64,000 nt of DNA from JAJDXO01 sp965207535 (GCA_965207535.1 CBDBMR010000002.1:62001-126000); one strand, 5' to 3'; numbered from the stretch's first letter, positions 18,921 through 27,628 are shown. The notes: generated by a model not told the origin, from the letters alone. Numbers and translations: made by a program.

Positions 18921-19907
18921 TTGAACCAACCAAAACCGTCGCTGGTCGTCACCCGGAAACTGCCCGATGCGGTGGAAACCCGGATGATGGAGCTGTTCGA
19001 AACCAAGCTCAATCTCGACGACCACCCGTTCTCCAAGACGGAACTCCTCGAGGCGGTGAAATCGGTGGACGTTTTGGTGCCGACGGTGACCGATTCCATC
19101 GACGAGGAGGTCGTTTCCGCGGCCGGCGACCAGCTCAAGCTCATCGCCAATTTCGGCAACGGCGTCGATCACATCGATCTGGCGGCGGCCAACAGGAAGG
19201 GCATCGTCGTTACCAACACACCGGACGTTCTGACCGAGGACACCGCGGACTTGACCATGGCGCTCATTCTCATGACCCCGCGGCGGCTGGGTGAAGGGGA
19301 GCGCATCCTGCGTGCCGGCGAATGGACCGGGTGGACGCCAACCTATCTCATGGGCCGCCGGATCAACGGCAAGCGTCTCGGAATTGTCGGGATGGGGCGG
19401 ATCGGTTCGGCGGTGGCGCAACGGGCGCGCGGGTTTGGCCTCAGCGTGCACTACCACAACCGCAACCGGCTTCACGAGGATGCGGAGGCCGAGCTCGAGG
19501 CGACCTACTGGGAAAGCCTCGATCAAATGCTCGCTCACATGGACATCGTCTCCGTCAACTGCCCTCACACGCCGGCCACGTTTCACTTGTTGAGCGCCCG
19601 CCGGCTCCGGCTCATGCAGCCCGACGCGATCATCGTCAACACGTCGCGGGGCAGCGTCATCGACGAGGATGCGTTGGCGCAGCTACTTGAAGAGGGGGGT
19701 ATCGCGGGTGCCGGACTGGATGTTTTCGAGCACGAGCCGGCAGTCCACCCCAAGCTCCTGGCGATGGAAAACGTGGTGCTGCTGCCTCACGTGGGTTCGG
19801 CAACCTTCGAGGGGCGCATCGCCATGGGCGAAAAGGTGATTGTCAACATCAAGAGCTTCATCGACGGTCACGCGCCGCCGGATCGAATTCTCGAAACCCT
19901 GCTTTAG
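18921..19907 (+). CDS. D-isomer-specific 2-hydroxyacid dehydrogenase
   Basis: A 328-residue NAD(P)-dependent oxidoreductase of the glyoxylate/hydroxypyruvate reductase type. The nucleotide-binding motif is GKRLGIVGMGRIGSAVAQRA. The catalytic residues are Arg in VNTSRGSVIDEDAL, Glu in GLDVFEHEPAVHPKL and His in LLPHVGSAT. The start is TTG 18921 preceded by GGGGAGG. It reduces glyoxylate or hydroxypyruvate in related enzymes, but the substrate is not fixed by sequence alone. It is divergent from the SH3 gene and convergent with moeB, with a 6-base gap. Confidence 0.9.
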   Translation: MNQPKPSLVVTRKLPDAVETRMMELFETKLNLDDHPFSKTELLEAVKSVDVLVPTVTDSIDEEVVSAAGDQLKLIANFGNGVDHIDLAAANRKGIVVTNTPDVLTEDTADLTMALILMTPRRLGEGERILRAGEWTGWTPTYLMGRRINGKRLGIVGMGRIGSAVAQRARGFGLSVHYHNRNRLHEDAEAELEATYWESLDQMLAHMDIVSVNCPHTPATFHLLSARRLRLMQPDAIIVNTSRGSVIDEDALAQLLEEGGIAGAGLDVFEHEPAVHPKLLAMENVVLLPHVGSATFEGRIAMGEKVIVNIKSFIDGHAPPDRILETLL

Positions 19908-19913
19908 GGCCGT

Positions 19914-20726
19914 CTACGCCGCGGCCACGGGCTTCCCATGATGCGACAGGTCCGTATAGGTCGGCTCGGCGCCGCAGAGCGCGCATCCCGGGTCCCGCTT
20001 CACGCGGACCTTGCGGAAAGTTGCCGACAGCCCGTCGACGATCAGCAACGACCCGCTCATCGATTCTCCCGCACCGGTAATCTCTTTCAGCGCCTCCGTC
20101 GCCTGCAGGCTCCCGAGCGCGCCGCAGAGGGCGCCGAGCACCCCGGCCTCGGCGCAGGTGGGCACCATGTCGGGCGGCGGCGCTTCGGGAAACACGCACC
20201 GGTAACAGGGATGGTCTTCGCCTTCCAGGTGGGCCTTGAAGGTCGACAGTTGTCCGTCGAAACGCAGGATAGCCGCCGAGATCAGCGTTTTCCCGAGCAA
20301 AAAGCACGCGTCATTGACCAGAAAACGGGTTTCGAAATTGTCGCTGCCGTCGGCGACCACCTCATAGCCGGAGACGAGCGCTTCGACATTGTCCGGGGTT
20401 AGCCGCTCGTTGTGGGTTATCACCTCGATGTCGGGGTTGAGGGCCGCGACCGTCCGGGCCGCGCTCTCGACCTTGGGCATGCCGATCCGGGACGTGGCGT
20501 GGATCACCTGACGCTGAAGGTTGGTCAGGTCCACGACGTCGTCATCGATGATCCCGATCGTGCCGACGCCGGCGGCCGCCAAATACTGGATCACCGGCGC
20601 CCCCAAACCGCCGGCGCCGACAACCAGTACCCGCGCGCCGAGAATCTTCGACTGACCGGCCCCGCCGATTTCCGGCAGCAGGATATGCCGGGCGTACCGC
20701 TCAACCTGTTGGTCGTTCATTGCCAT
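19914..20726 (-). CDS. moeB: MoeB/ThiF/HesA-family adenylyltransferase
   Basis: Activates the C-terminal Gly-Gly of a small sulfur-carrier protein (MoaD- or ThiS-like) by adenylation. The 270-residue protein has RYARHILLPEIGGAGQSKI, the ATP-binding motif VLVVGAGGLGAPVIQYLA, DDDVVDLTNLQRQ, the region VVADGSDNFETRFLVND, and two CxxC zinc pairs (CYRC and CALC). There is no C-terminal rhodanese domain. It follows cysK by nine bases on the same strand, suggesting a sulfur-mobilisation unit. MoeB versus ThiF cannot be decided here. Confidence 0.88.
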   Translation of the reverse strand: MAMNDQQVERYARHILLPEIGGAGQSKILGARVLVVGAGGLGAPVIQYLAAAGVGTIGIIDDDVVDLTNLQRQVIHATSRIGMPKVESAARTVAALNPDIEVITHNERLTPDNVEALVSGYEVVADGSDNFETRFLVNDACFLLGKTLISAAILRFDGQLSTFKAHLEGEDHPCYRCVFPEAPPPDMVPTCAEAGVLGALCGALGSLQATEALKEITGAGESMSGSLLIVDGLSATFRKVRVKRDPGCALCGAEPTYTDLSHHGKPVAAA

Positions 20727-20735
20727 GGGCAGGGC

Positions 20736-21716
20736 CTACTCGATGCCGAGCCCGTCGAACAGGGCCGTGGACAAATAGCGTTCGGCAAAGGAAGGCAGAA
20801 CCACAACAATCATCTTGCCCTGCATCTCATTGCGCTCTCCGATTTCCAGCGCCGCCGCGACCGCGGCACCCGACGAAATGCCGACCGGGAGGCCTTCGAG
20901 GCTGGCCAGTTTGCGGGCCACGGCGAACGCGGTTTCATTGCCGATCTGAACGATTTCGTCGATCTGGTCGGTGGCCAGATTGTCGGGAATGAATCCGGCG
21001 CCGATGCCCTGGATTTTGTGCGGCCCAGGCATGCCGCCCGACAGCACGGGGCTGTCCTCGGGCTCGACGGCGACCATCCTGAGTTCCGGCTTTCTGGGCT
21101 TGATAATCTCCGCGACGCCCGTCAGCGTGCCGCCGGTTCCGACCCCGCTGACCACGACATCGACATTGCCGCCGCTGTCGGTCCAGATTTCCTCCGCCGT
21201 CGTGCGGCGGTGGATTTCCGGGTTTGCCGGGTTGGAAAACTGCTGCGGCGTGAAGGATTTCGGATGTTCGGCGCGCAATTCTTCGGCCCGCGCGATGGCG
21301 CCAGGCATGCCGCGGTTCGCCGGCGTCAACTCGATCTCGGCTCCCAGCAGGGCCAGCATTTTGCGCCGTTCGACGGACATGCTCTCGGGCATTGTGAGAA
21401 TCAGGCGATAGCCCTTCGCGGCGCAGACAAAGGCCAGCGCGATGCCCGTATTGCCGGAGGTGGGCTCGATGATCACCGTGTCCGGCGTGATTTGGCCGTC
21501 CCGTTCACCGGCCTCGATCATGGCAAGGCCGATCCGGTCCTTTACCGACGACAGCGGATTGAAGAATTCGCACTTGCCGACCAGATCGGCCCGGCAACCG
21601 GCATCGGCGGCAATCCGGCCCAACCGGATGAGCGGCGTCGCACCGACCGTATCCACGACGTTGTCGTAAATACGGCCCCGGAATTCACTGGCACTTTCGT
21701 TGGCCTCGCCGTTCAT
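20736..21716 (-). CDS. cysK: Cysteine synthase A
   Basis: PLP-dependent O-acetylserine sulfhydrylase making cysteine from O-acetylserine and sulfide. In the 326-residue protein, the PLP lysine is Lys59 (NPLSSVKDRIG), the substrate loop is TSGNTG at 86-91, and the phosphate-binding loop GVGTGGTLTGV and the end GISSGAAVAAAL are present. The ATG at 21716 begins MNGEANES; the upstream extension to 21818 is not conserved in character. It is 35 bases downstream of the Rrf2 gene and nine bases before moeB, so it is probably in one operon under local Rrf2 control. Confidence 0.95.
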   Translation of the reverse strand: MNGEANESASEFRGRIYDNVVDTVGATPLIRLGRIAADAGCRADLVGKCEFFNPLSSVKDRIGLAMIEAGERDGQITPDTVIIEPTSGNTGIALAFVCAAKGYRLILTMPESMSVERRKMLALLGAEIELTPANRGMPGAIARAEELRAEHPKSFTPQQFSNPANPEIHRRTTAEEIWTDSGGNVDVVVSGVGTGGTLTGVAEIIKPRKPELRMVAVEPEDSPVLSGGMPGPHKIQGIGAGFIPDNLATDQIDEIVQIGNETAFAVARKLASLEGLPVGISSGAAVAAALEIGERNEMQGKMIVVVLPSFAERYLSTALFDGLGIE

Positions 21717-21751
21717 GTTCCCGCCCCGCTCGATGCTCGTTGTCCGCCGCC

Positions 21752-22207
21752 TCAGATCGCGAAATCGATATTGCGCCGGCCCTCGCTTTCGATACCCGCG
21801 CGGTTGGCCCGCTGGCACAAATCTTCGACGGAAATTTCATCCAGACGGTCCATGAAGTCTTCCTGCAAATCCGCCCACATTGGCCGGATCACCCGGTCGC
21901 CGAGGGCGGAGCCCGTCTCCGAGGACAATGGGTCCTCCGACGATTCCATTTTCCGCACCACCCGAACGATCTCGCCGACCGTGATGCGGCGGCGTTCCCT
22001 GGCGAGATTGTAGCCGCCGCGGGGGCCGCGAATACCGGTCAGGATGTCGGCCCGCACCAGATGCTGCAGGGCCTGCTCGAGATAACGGCGCGGAATTCCC
22101 TGTCGTTCCGTGATGTCCCGGCTCTGCACCGGCTGACCGGCGGCGTGGAAGGCGATGTCCGCGACCGCTTCGATGGCAAACAGCATCTTTTTCGAAAGTC
22201 TAAGCAT
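21752..22207 (-). CDS. Rrf2-family transcriptional regulator without the Fe-S cysteines
   Basis: A 151-residue winged-helix regulator (MLRLSKKMLFAIEAVADIAF, then QGIPRRYLEQALQHLVRADI and GIRGPRGGYNLARER). IscR, NsrR and RirA carry three cysteines for an iron-sulfur cluster. Here only one Cys is present (VEDLCQRANRAG), so the protein is more like the cluster-free CymR type, a regulator of cysteine metabolism. It directly precedes cysK. The ATG at 22207 overlaps the dut stop by eight bases, indicating translational coupling. Control of cysK is an inference from position and family. Confidence 0.85.
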   Translation of the reverse strand: MLRLSKKMLFAIEAVADIAFHAAGQPVQSRDITERQGIPRRYLEQALQHLVRADILTGIRGPRGGYNLARERRRITVGEIVRVVRKMESSEDPLSSETGSALGDRVIRPMWADLQEDFMDRLDEISVEDLCQRANRAGIESEGRRNIDFAI

Positions 22208-22673
22208 GGCTCCGGTCGCCCGATGTCCCGGTGGAGCCGAAGCCGTCGGCGCCGCGGGCGGTCCCGGGGAGTTCACCGGTGCTCTCCCAGGCAATTTGCG
22301 TTGCCGGCGCGACCACCATCTGGGCGATGCGCATGCCCCGCTCCACGGCAAAGGGTTCCCGGCCGAGGTTGATCAATATGACGCCGACCTCGCCCCTGTA
22401 GTCGGCATCGATGGTGCCGGGGGAATTGAGGACCGAGAGGTCGTTTTCGACCGCGAGGCCGGATCGCGGGCGGACTTGGGCTTCATATCCGGCGGGGAGC
22501 GCGATGGCGAGCCCGGTCGGGATGACGGCCCGCTCGCCGGGGGCCAACGTCACCGGCGCCTCGACCGCCGCCAGCAGGTCGACCCCGGCCGACAACGCGG
22601 TCGCCGCTTCGGGCAGCGGCAAATCCTCGCCATGGGGAAGCCGCTTGACGGCGACCGAAACGGGCTTGGTCAT
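22200..22673 (-). CDS. dut: dUTP diphosphatase
   Basis: Hydrolyses dUTP to dUMP, keeping uracil out of DNA and feeding dTMP synthesis. The 157-residue protein shows all five family motifs in order: SAGVDLLAA, RPRSGLA, NSPGTIDADYRGEVGVIL, GMRIAQMVV and GADGFGSTG near the C terminus. It overlaps coaBC by four bases (ATGA) and the rrf2 start by eight. coaBC-dut is a common bacterial pair. With the dCTP deaminase at 46.9-48.0 kb it completes a route from dCTP to dUMP. Confidence 0.97.
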   Translation of the reverse strand: MTKPVSVAVKRLPHGEDLPLPEAATALSAGVDLLAAVEAPVTLAPGERAVIPTGLAIALPAGYEAQVRPRSGLAVENDLSVLNSPGTIDADYRGEVGVILINLGREPFAVERGMRIAQMVVAPATQIAWESTGELPGTARGADGFGSTGTSGDRSHA

Positions 22674-23881
22674 TCGGCCGCTCCGCCACCCGCCAGATGG
22701 TCGGCGATCCGCGCCGCGAGGCGGGCGCCGACCTGTTCCTTGGACATGGTCGGCCAGTCCTCGATCCCCGCGTCATCGATGACGTGCACGGTGTTGTCGC
22801 TGCCGCCGAAGATCCCGGTCTCCGCGGAGACGTCGTTGGCGACAATCCAGTCACACCCCTTTTTGGTCCGCTTGGCGGCCGCCTGGTCGATCACGTCGCC
22901 GGTTTCCGCGGCGAACCCCACGACCAACTGGGCGCGATTCGGGGATGCCGAGCTCAGGGTCGCCAAAATGTCCGGGTTTTCCACCAGTTTGAGATCAGGG
23001 ATGTTGCCGTTCTTCTTGATTTTTCGATCCGCCTGCCGGTCGACCCGCCAATCGGCGACCGCCGCGGCGCAGACGACGATATCGGCGGGCAGCGCGTTCT
23101 GGGTCGCCTTCAGCATTTCGTCCGCCGAGTTCACGTGCACGACGGTCATGTTGGCGGGGTCGGGCAGCGTCGTCGGTCCCGTCACCAGGACGGTCTCGGC
23201 GCCCTCGGCGGCCAGCGCGCGTGCGATGGCGTGACCCTGGCGGCCCGACGACCGGTTGGCGATGTAGCGAACCGGGTCGATGGCCTCGACGGTGGGGCCG
23301 CTGGTGACGATCGCGCGGCGGCCCTTCAACCGGTCACTGGCTTGAAAAAAAAATTCGATTGCCTCGGCGATGGCCGTCGGCTCGGACATTCTGCCAAACC
23401 CGTACTCACCGCACGCCATGTCGCCTTCGTCCGGCCCGATCTCGAGGATGCGGCGTTCCCGGAGAACGGCCATGTTTTCCCGGGTTGCGGCGTGTTCCCA
23501 CATGCGGACGTTCATGGCCGGCGCGACCATGACGGGCTTGTCGGTCGCCAGCAGCGTCGTGGTCGCGAGATCGTCCGCGATCCCGGCCCGCATCTTGGCG
23601 AGAATATCGGCGGTGGCGGGCGCCACGACCAGCAAATCCGCGTCCCGGCTGAACTCGATATGCCCCATTTCGTTCTCGCCGGTGAGCTCGAACAAATCCT
23701 CATAGACCTTGTCTTCGGAGAGGCTGCTGAGGGAGAGAGGTGTCACAAACTGAGCACCGGCACGGGTCAGAACGCAGCGCACCGAAATGTCGCGGGCACG
23801 CAACAAACGTATGAGTTCCAATGACTTATAGGCCGCGATACCGCCTGCGACGATCAACAGGACCCTTTTACCCTGGTTCAT
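22670..23881 (-). CDS. coaBC: Phosphopantothenoylcysteine decarboxylase/phosphopantothenate-cysteine ligase
   Basis: Bifunctional coenzyme A enzyme. Of 403 residues, the N-terminal flavin decarboxylase (CoaC) is at about 1-185 (VLLIVAGGIAAYKSLELIR, VAPATADILAKMRAGIADD, PAMNVRMWEH, and MACGEYGFGRM with the catalytic Cys). The C-terminal ligase (CoaB) is at about 190-400 (GRRAIVTSGPTVEAIDPVRY, NRSSGRQGHAIARAL, AAAVADWR, KIKKNG). It heads the leftward coaBC-dut-rrf2-cysK-moeB cluster, so cysteine made by CysK is also a substrate of this enzyme. Confidence 0.96.
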   Translation of the reverse strand: MNQGKRVLLIVAGGIAAYKSLELIRLLRARDISVRCVLTRAGAQFVTPLSLSSLSEDKVYEDLFELTGENEMGHIEFSRDADLLVVAPATADILAKMRAGIADDLATTTLLATDKPVMVAPAMNVRMWEHAATRENMAVLRERRILEIGPDEGDMACGEYGFGRMSEPTAIAEAIEFFFQASDRLKGRRAIVTSGPTVEAIDPVRYIANRSSGRQGHAIARALAAEGAETVLVTGPTTLPDPANMTVVHVNSADEMLKATQNALPADIVVCAAAVADWRVDRQADRKIKKNGNIPDLKLVENPDILATLSSASPNRAQLVVGFAAETGDVIDQAAAKRTKKGCDWIVANDVSAETGIFGGSDNTVHVIDDAGIEDWPTMSKEQVGARLAARIADHLAGGGAAE

Positions 23882-23896
23882 GTGGAAATCCGTTTA

Positions 23897-23919
23897 AACT
23901 ACGATTCAATTTTGTAGTT
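23897..23919. promoter_or_regulatory. Palindrome upstream of coaBC
   Basis: AACTAC (23897-23902) and GTAGTT (23914-23919) form an inverted repeat with an A/T-rich centre, 16 bases before the coaBC start. It lies where an operator or promoter for the leftward cluster would be. No regulator can be assigned. Confidence 0.35.
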
Positions 23920-24009
23920 AACCTAGGCTTTTGACCGGGGCTTGGCAAGCACGCCGCCACCGGCGGACACGCCTTACCCGCTATCCGGCGGGGAACTTCG
24001 GCGAAGCCC

Positions 24010-25548
24010 TTAAGAGAGCGCGACAACTCCCAGGATCACCGCGAGAACGGCGGCGACAAAATACACCGCTGCCGGCCTTTTGCGGGACGGCGCCGCGCTG
24101 AACGCGTCCAGGGCCTCCGGATGGAGACGCACACCGCCGCCGGCAAGCGCCTCGGCGCTCCGTTCCATGTTTTCGACCATGCGCGGCAGGCGCCGGAGGC
24201 CACCGGCGATCTCGTCCGCGGCCTCGAGGAGGCGCGCCTCGGCGCCCATATAATCGGCGACCCAGTCATCCACCAAGGCCTGCGCCAGGAACCACACGTT
24301 GAGATCAGGGCACAGGGTCCGGCCGACCCCCTCGGTCACCAGCATGGTCTTCTGCAACAGCAGGAGTTGCGGCTGGGTTTCCATGTCGAAGGTCTCGGTC
24401 ACCTGGAACAGGTGTGCCAGAAGTTTGGCAATGGAGATTTCGTTCTGGGGGCGGTCGAGAATGGGTTCCGCGATGGACCGGAGGGCCTGGGTAAACGCCT
24501 CCACCGAGTGGTGGGAAGGGACGTAACCGGCCTCGAAATGCACCTCGGCCGCCCGCCGGTAGTTGCGCTCCAGGAAACTCATCAGCATCTCACCGAGATA
24601 GCGGCGGGTGGGCGCGTCGAGCCGCCCCATGATGCCGAAATCGACGGCGACGAGATTCCCGTCCTCATCGACGAACAGATTGCCGGGGTGCTGGTCGGCG
24701 TGGAAGAACCCGTCCCTGAAGACCTGCTTGAAAAAAATCGCGCCGGCCCTGGCGAGAAGCTCCTCCAGATCGTGTCCGGCCGCCAGCAGCCGGTCCCGCT
24801 CATCAATGGGGACGCCGGCAATCCGCCCCACCGTCAAAACCCGGCGGGCGGTCCGTTGCCAATCGACCTCGGGCACGCGGTATGCCGGTTCGTCGGCGAA
24901 GTTTTCCGCCAGTTCCTGGGCCGCGGCCGCCTCGAGGCGCAGGTCCATTTCCAGCCGGACCGACTGTTCGAATGTCAGGATGACATCCACCGGCTTCAGC
25001 CGGCGAAGCTCCGGCCGGTGCCGTTCGGCGATGCGCGCGAGCCAGATGAACAAATCGATATCCGCGGCAAAGGCGTGCTCGATGCCGGGCCGGAGCACCT
25101 TGACCGCTACTTCGCGGCCGTCGGTGGTGGTGGCGAAATGCACTTGTGCGATAGAGGCGGCGGCCTCGGGCTCGTCTTCGAACGCGCTGAACAGGTCCTC
25201 GATACTCGCGTCAAGCTGTTCCTCGATCGCCGCCCGGGCTTCGGCGCCGCCAAAGGGCGGCAGATGATCCTGAAGGTCCGCGAGCGCCCCGGCGACATCT
25301 TCTCCCAGGAGGTCGGGCCGTGTGGACAGGGTTTGCCCCAGCTTGATGAAGCTCGGTCCGAGGGCTTGGAAGGCGCCGGCCAAACGTTCCCCGGGCGGGC
25401 CGCCGACGGCGGGTTTGACGAGCCGCCTCAGGACGGCCAGAGGCAGGGCCGCCGCCGGCAGGGGTTCGAGCGGAAATAGAGCGTCGTATTTGGCCAGAAT
25501 GCGGGCGATTGCGTAAAGCCGTCGAAGATTGGCGATGGCGCCGGCCAC
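24010..25548 (-). CDS. ubiB: Ubiquinone biosynthesis ATPase/kinase-like UbiB
   Basis: ABC1/ADCK-family protein required for ubiquinone synthesis, acting at the inner membrane. The ~512-residue protein has the KxGQ element FIKLGQTLSTRPDLLG, the Ala-rich loop EAAASIAQVHFA, VAVKVLRPGI, the catalytic-type loop FFHADQHPGNLFV and VAVDFGIMGRLD. A hydrophobic C-terminal anchor ends at VVALS. GTG 25548 has GGCGG eight bases upstream and starts right after the ubiE stop; a TTG at 25563 would overlap ubiE by 13 bases. The ubiE-ubiB order is conserved in alphaproteobacteria. Confidence 0.93.
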   Translation of the reverse strand: MAGAIANLRRLYAIARILAKYDALFPLEPLPAAALPLAVLRRLVKPAVGGPPGERLAGAFQALGPSFIKLGQTLSTRPDLLGEDVAGALADLQDHLPPFGGAEARAAIEEQLDASIEDLFSAFEDEPEAAASIAQVHFATTTDGREVAVKVLRPGIEHAFAADIDLFIWLARIAERHRPELRRLKPVDVILTFEQSVRLEMDLRLEAAAAQELAENFADEPAYRVPEVDWQRTARRVLTVGRIAGVPIDERDRLLAAGHDLEELLARAGAIFFKQVFRDGFFHADQHPGNLFVDEDGNLVAVDFGIMGRLDAPTRRYLGEMLMSFLERNYRRAAEVHFEAGYVPSHHSVEAFTQALRSIAEPILDRPQNEISIAKLLAHLFQVTETFDMETQPQLLLLQKTMLVTEGVGRTLCPDLNVWFLAQALVDDWVADYMGAEARLLEAADEIAGGLRRLPRMVENMERSAEALAGGGVRLHPEALDAFSAAPSRKRPAAVYFVAAVLAVILGVVALS

Positions 25549-25550
25549 GA

Positions 25551-26327
25551 TTAAATCCGCCAACCCTCGTGAATGGCGGCAATCCCGCCCGAGAGGTTCC
25601 AGTGTTTTACCATGTCGAGGCCGGCCGCCCGGATCTTGGTTTCATATTCCGCCTGGTCGGGGAAGCGGCGGATGCTCTCCGCCAAGTACTGATACGCCTC
25701 CCGGTCGTTGGCGACCAGTTCCCCGAGCGCCGGCAGCACGCGGAAGGAATAAGCGTCATAGAGCTCCGACAGGACCGGCAGGATCACCTTGCCGAACTCC
25801 AGGCAAAGAAACCGCCCGCCGGGCCTCAGGACACGCCGTGCCTCCGACAGCGCCGCCGGCAGATCGGTGACATTACGAAAACAGAACGCGGTGGCGAACG
25901 TCTCGACCGATCCGTCGGCAATCGGCAGTTGTTCGGCGTCACCGCAAATCCAGGTGACCTCGCCGAGGATCCCATGGTCGAGACCCCGGTCCCGTCCCGC
26001 CTCCAGCATGCTGCGATTGATGTCGCAGACCGTCACCGAGCCGCCGCCCCGCTTAAGGAACCTGAAGGCGATGTCGCCGGTTCCCCCGCCTACATCCAGC
26101 AGGTGAGCCCCGGGCCGGGGCTTGACCCGATCGAGCAGCGCGCCCTTCCACAGCCGGTGGACGCCGCCGCTCATCAGATCGTTCATCAGATCGTACCGGG
26201 CGGAAACGCTGTCGAAGACGGCCCGCACCATTTCCGGCTTTTCATCGGTGCCGACATCCCGAAAGCCGAACGATACGGTCTCTCCGGAGGCGGATTCTCC
26301 TTGAGTCCCAGGTGGTTGCTTGGCCAT
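25551..26327 (-). CDS. ubiE: Demethylmenaquinone/2-methoxy-6-polyprenyl-1,4-benzoquinol methyltransferase
   Basis: C-methyltransferase of ubiquinone and menaquinone synthesis. The 258-residue protein has VSFGFRDVGTDEK, FDSVSARYDLMNDLMSGGVH, the SAM-binding motif HLLDVGGGTGDIAFRFL, the second motif ATAFCFRNVTDLPAALSEA, and the end YLAESIRRFPDQAEYETKI, NLSGGIAAIHEGWRI. The ATG at 26327 is chosen; upstream codons in the same frame run through the divergent mutM gene. It is 45 bases from mutM and immediately followed by ubiB. Confidence 0.96.
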   Translation of the reverse strand: MAKQPPGTQGESASGETVSFGFRDVGTDEKPEMVRAVFDSVSARYDLMNDLMSGGVHRLWKGALLDRVKPRPGAHLLDVGGGTGDIAFRFLKRGGGSVTVCDINRSMLEAGRDRGLDHGILGEVTWICGDAEQLPIADGSVETFATAFCFRNVTDLPAALSEARRVLRPGGRFLCLEFGKVILPVLSELYDAYSFRVLPALGELVANDREAYQYLAESIRRFPDQAEYETKIRAAGLDMVKHWNLSGGIAAIHEGWRI

Positions 26328-26372
26328 GAGCGGACCATAGCGGAAGCCGCCGGAAACCGCTACTTTGTTGCC

Positions 26373-27212
26373 ATGCCCGAACTGCCCGAAGTTGAAACCG
26401 TGTGCCGGGGGTTGGCGCCGGCGATGGAAGGCGCGTCGATCTCGCGTGCCGTCGTCCGGCGCCGGGATCTCAGAATTCCCTTTCCGGAGGATATGGCGGC
26501 GCGCCTTGAAAACCGCCGGATTGTGCATCTGGGACGGCGGGCCAAGTACATCCTCGTTGCATTGGATGACGGGTGGACACTCGTCATACACTTGGGCATG
26601 TCGGGACGTATGACCGTTTTCGGCAACGGCCTGCCGCCGCCGGGGCCTCATGACCACGTGGATTTCGAGTTGGATGCGGGCGTTGTCCGGTTTTGCGATC
26701 CTCGCCGCTTCGGGCTCATGGCCCTGGTTGAGACCGAAAAACTGAATGATCACAAACTGTTCTCCCATCTGGGACCCGATCCGTTGGGAAACCGCTTCGA
26801 CGCCATGACACTGGACGCGGCTCTCGCCGGCAAACGGGGGCCGATCAAAATGGCCTTGCTCGATCAACGGGTGGTCGCCGGGCTCGGCAACATTTATGTC
26901 TGCGAAAGCCTTTATCGGTCGGGCATTTCGCCCAAGCGCCGGGCGGGGACGGTCCCCGGCAAGCGGGCCGGGCGTCTGGCGTCCGCGATCCGGGAGACTT
27001 TGCTGGAGGCGATCGCGGCCGGCGGCTCTTCCCTTCGCGATCACGCCGCGCCCGACGGCCGGCTCGGTTACTTCCAGCACGGCTTCAAGGTATACGATCG
27101 GGAGGGCCAACCCTGTCCCGACTGCGATTGTGACGTGGCCCGCACCGGCGGGATACGGCGGCTGGTTCAATCCGGGCGCTCAACCTTCTATTGCTCCCGG
27201 CGCCAACGGTGA
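26373..27212 (+). CDS. mutM: Formamidopyrimidine-DNA glycosylase
   Basis: Removes 8-oxoguanine and ring-opened purines and cuts the abasic site. The 279-residue protein starts MPELPEVETV, with catalytic Pro2 and Glu3; Lys58 lies in RRAKYILV. The H2TH region is VVAGLGNIYVCESLYRSGI. The C-terminal zinc finger is unusual: the first pair is CPDC, but the last CxxC is CSRR, so the fourth zinc ligand is Arg (CGC) instead of Cys. An extra Cys follows the first pair (CPDCDC). Function may be kept, but the finger is atypical. It is divergent from ubiE. Confidence 0.94.
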   Translation: MPELPEVETVCRGLAPAMEGASISRAVVRRRDLRIPFPEDMAARLENRRIVHLGRRAKYILVALDDGWTLVIHLGMSGRMTVFGNGLPPPGPHDHVDFELDAGVVRFCDPRRFGLMALVETEKLNDHKLFSHLGPDPLGNRFDAMTLDAALAGKRGPIKMALLDQRVVAGLGNIYVCESLYRSGISPKRRAGTVPGKRAGRLASAIRETLLEAIAAGGSSLRDHAAPDGRLGYFQHGFKVYDREGQPCPDCDCDVARTGGIRRLVQSGRSTFYCSRRQR

Positions 27213-27226
27213 GTAGAAGCGTAATC

Positions 27227-27592
27227 ATGGCCTTGAGCAGAAAATTCGCGGTCTGCTTCCTGCTCCAGATGCTTTGGACAGGGGCGGCGACGGCGCAGGG
27301 TTTTCTCCCCGGCACCGAAGATATCCCCGTCATGCCGGGTTTGGAGCCAAGCGCCGAGGCGGAGACCGTCTTCGACACCCCCGCGGGACGGATCGTAACC
27401 GTGTCCGCGACCGCGCCGGCGCCGGCGTCGCGGGTCAGCGCCTTCTATGCCGAGTCGCTTCCGGCGCTTGGCTGGCGGCCCGCCGGACCCGGCCGATTTG
27501 TTCGCGAAGGCGAGGCCCTGCAGCTATCGGTCCGGGCCTCCGGAACCCGGCGGGTCGTGGTCCAATTCACCCTTTCTCCCGTCCGGCCCTAG
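27227..27592 (+). CDS. Small exported protein of unknown function
   Basis: A 121-residue protein with a signal peptide (residues 1-24, cleavage near GAATAQG). The mature part is a compact, Val/Ala-rich domain (AETVFDTPAGRIVTVSATAP, VSAFYAESLPALGWRPAGPG) ending VVVQFTLSPVRP. The pattern of a short peptide motif, then AFYxxxLPxxGW, resembles periplasmic proteins of unknown function often found after mutM in alphaproteobacteria. It begins 15 bases after mutM and may be co-transcribed with it. No catalytic motif is visible. Confidence 0.7.
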   Translation: MALSRKFAVCFLLQMLWTGAATAQGFLPGTEDIPVMPGLEPSAEAETVFDTPAGRIVTVSATAPAPASRVSAFYAESLPALGWRPAGPGRFVREGEALQLSVRASGTRRVVVQFTLSPVRP

Positions 27593-27628
27593 CCGCCAGG
27601 AATAACCGAATTTCCGCGGCTTTCGGTG

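Noticed and set aside
20412..22013. Plus-strand open frame of 533 codons across moeB, cysK and rrf2
   Set aside because: It runs antisense through three recognisable genes and reads as Arg/Gly/His-rich sequence without domains.
24121..25479. Plus-strand open frame of 452 codons opposite ubiB
   Set aside because: Antisense shadow of a complete UbiB. No start signal and no domain.
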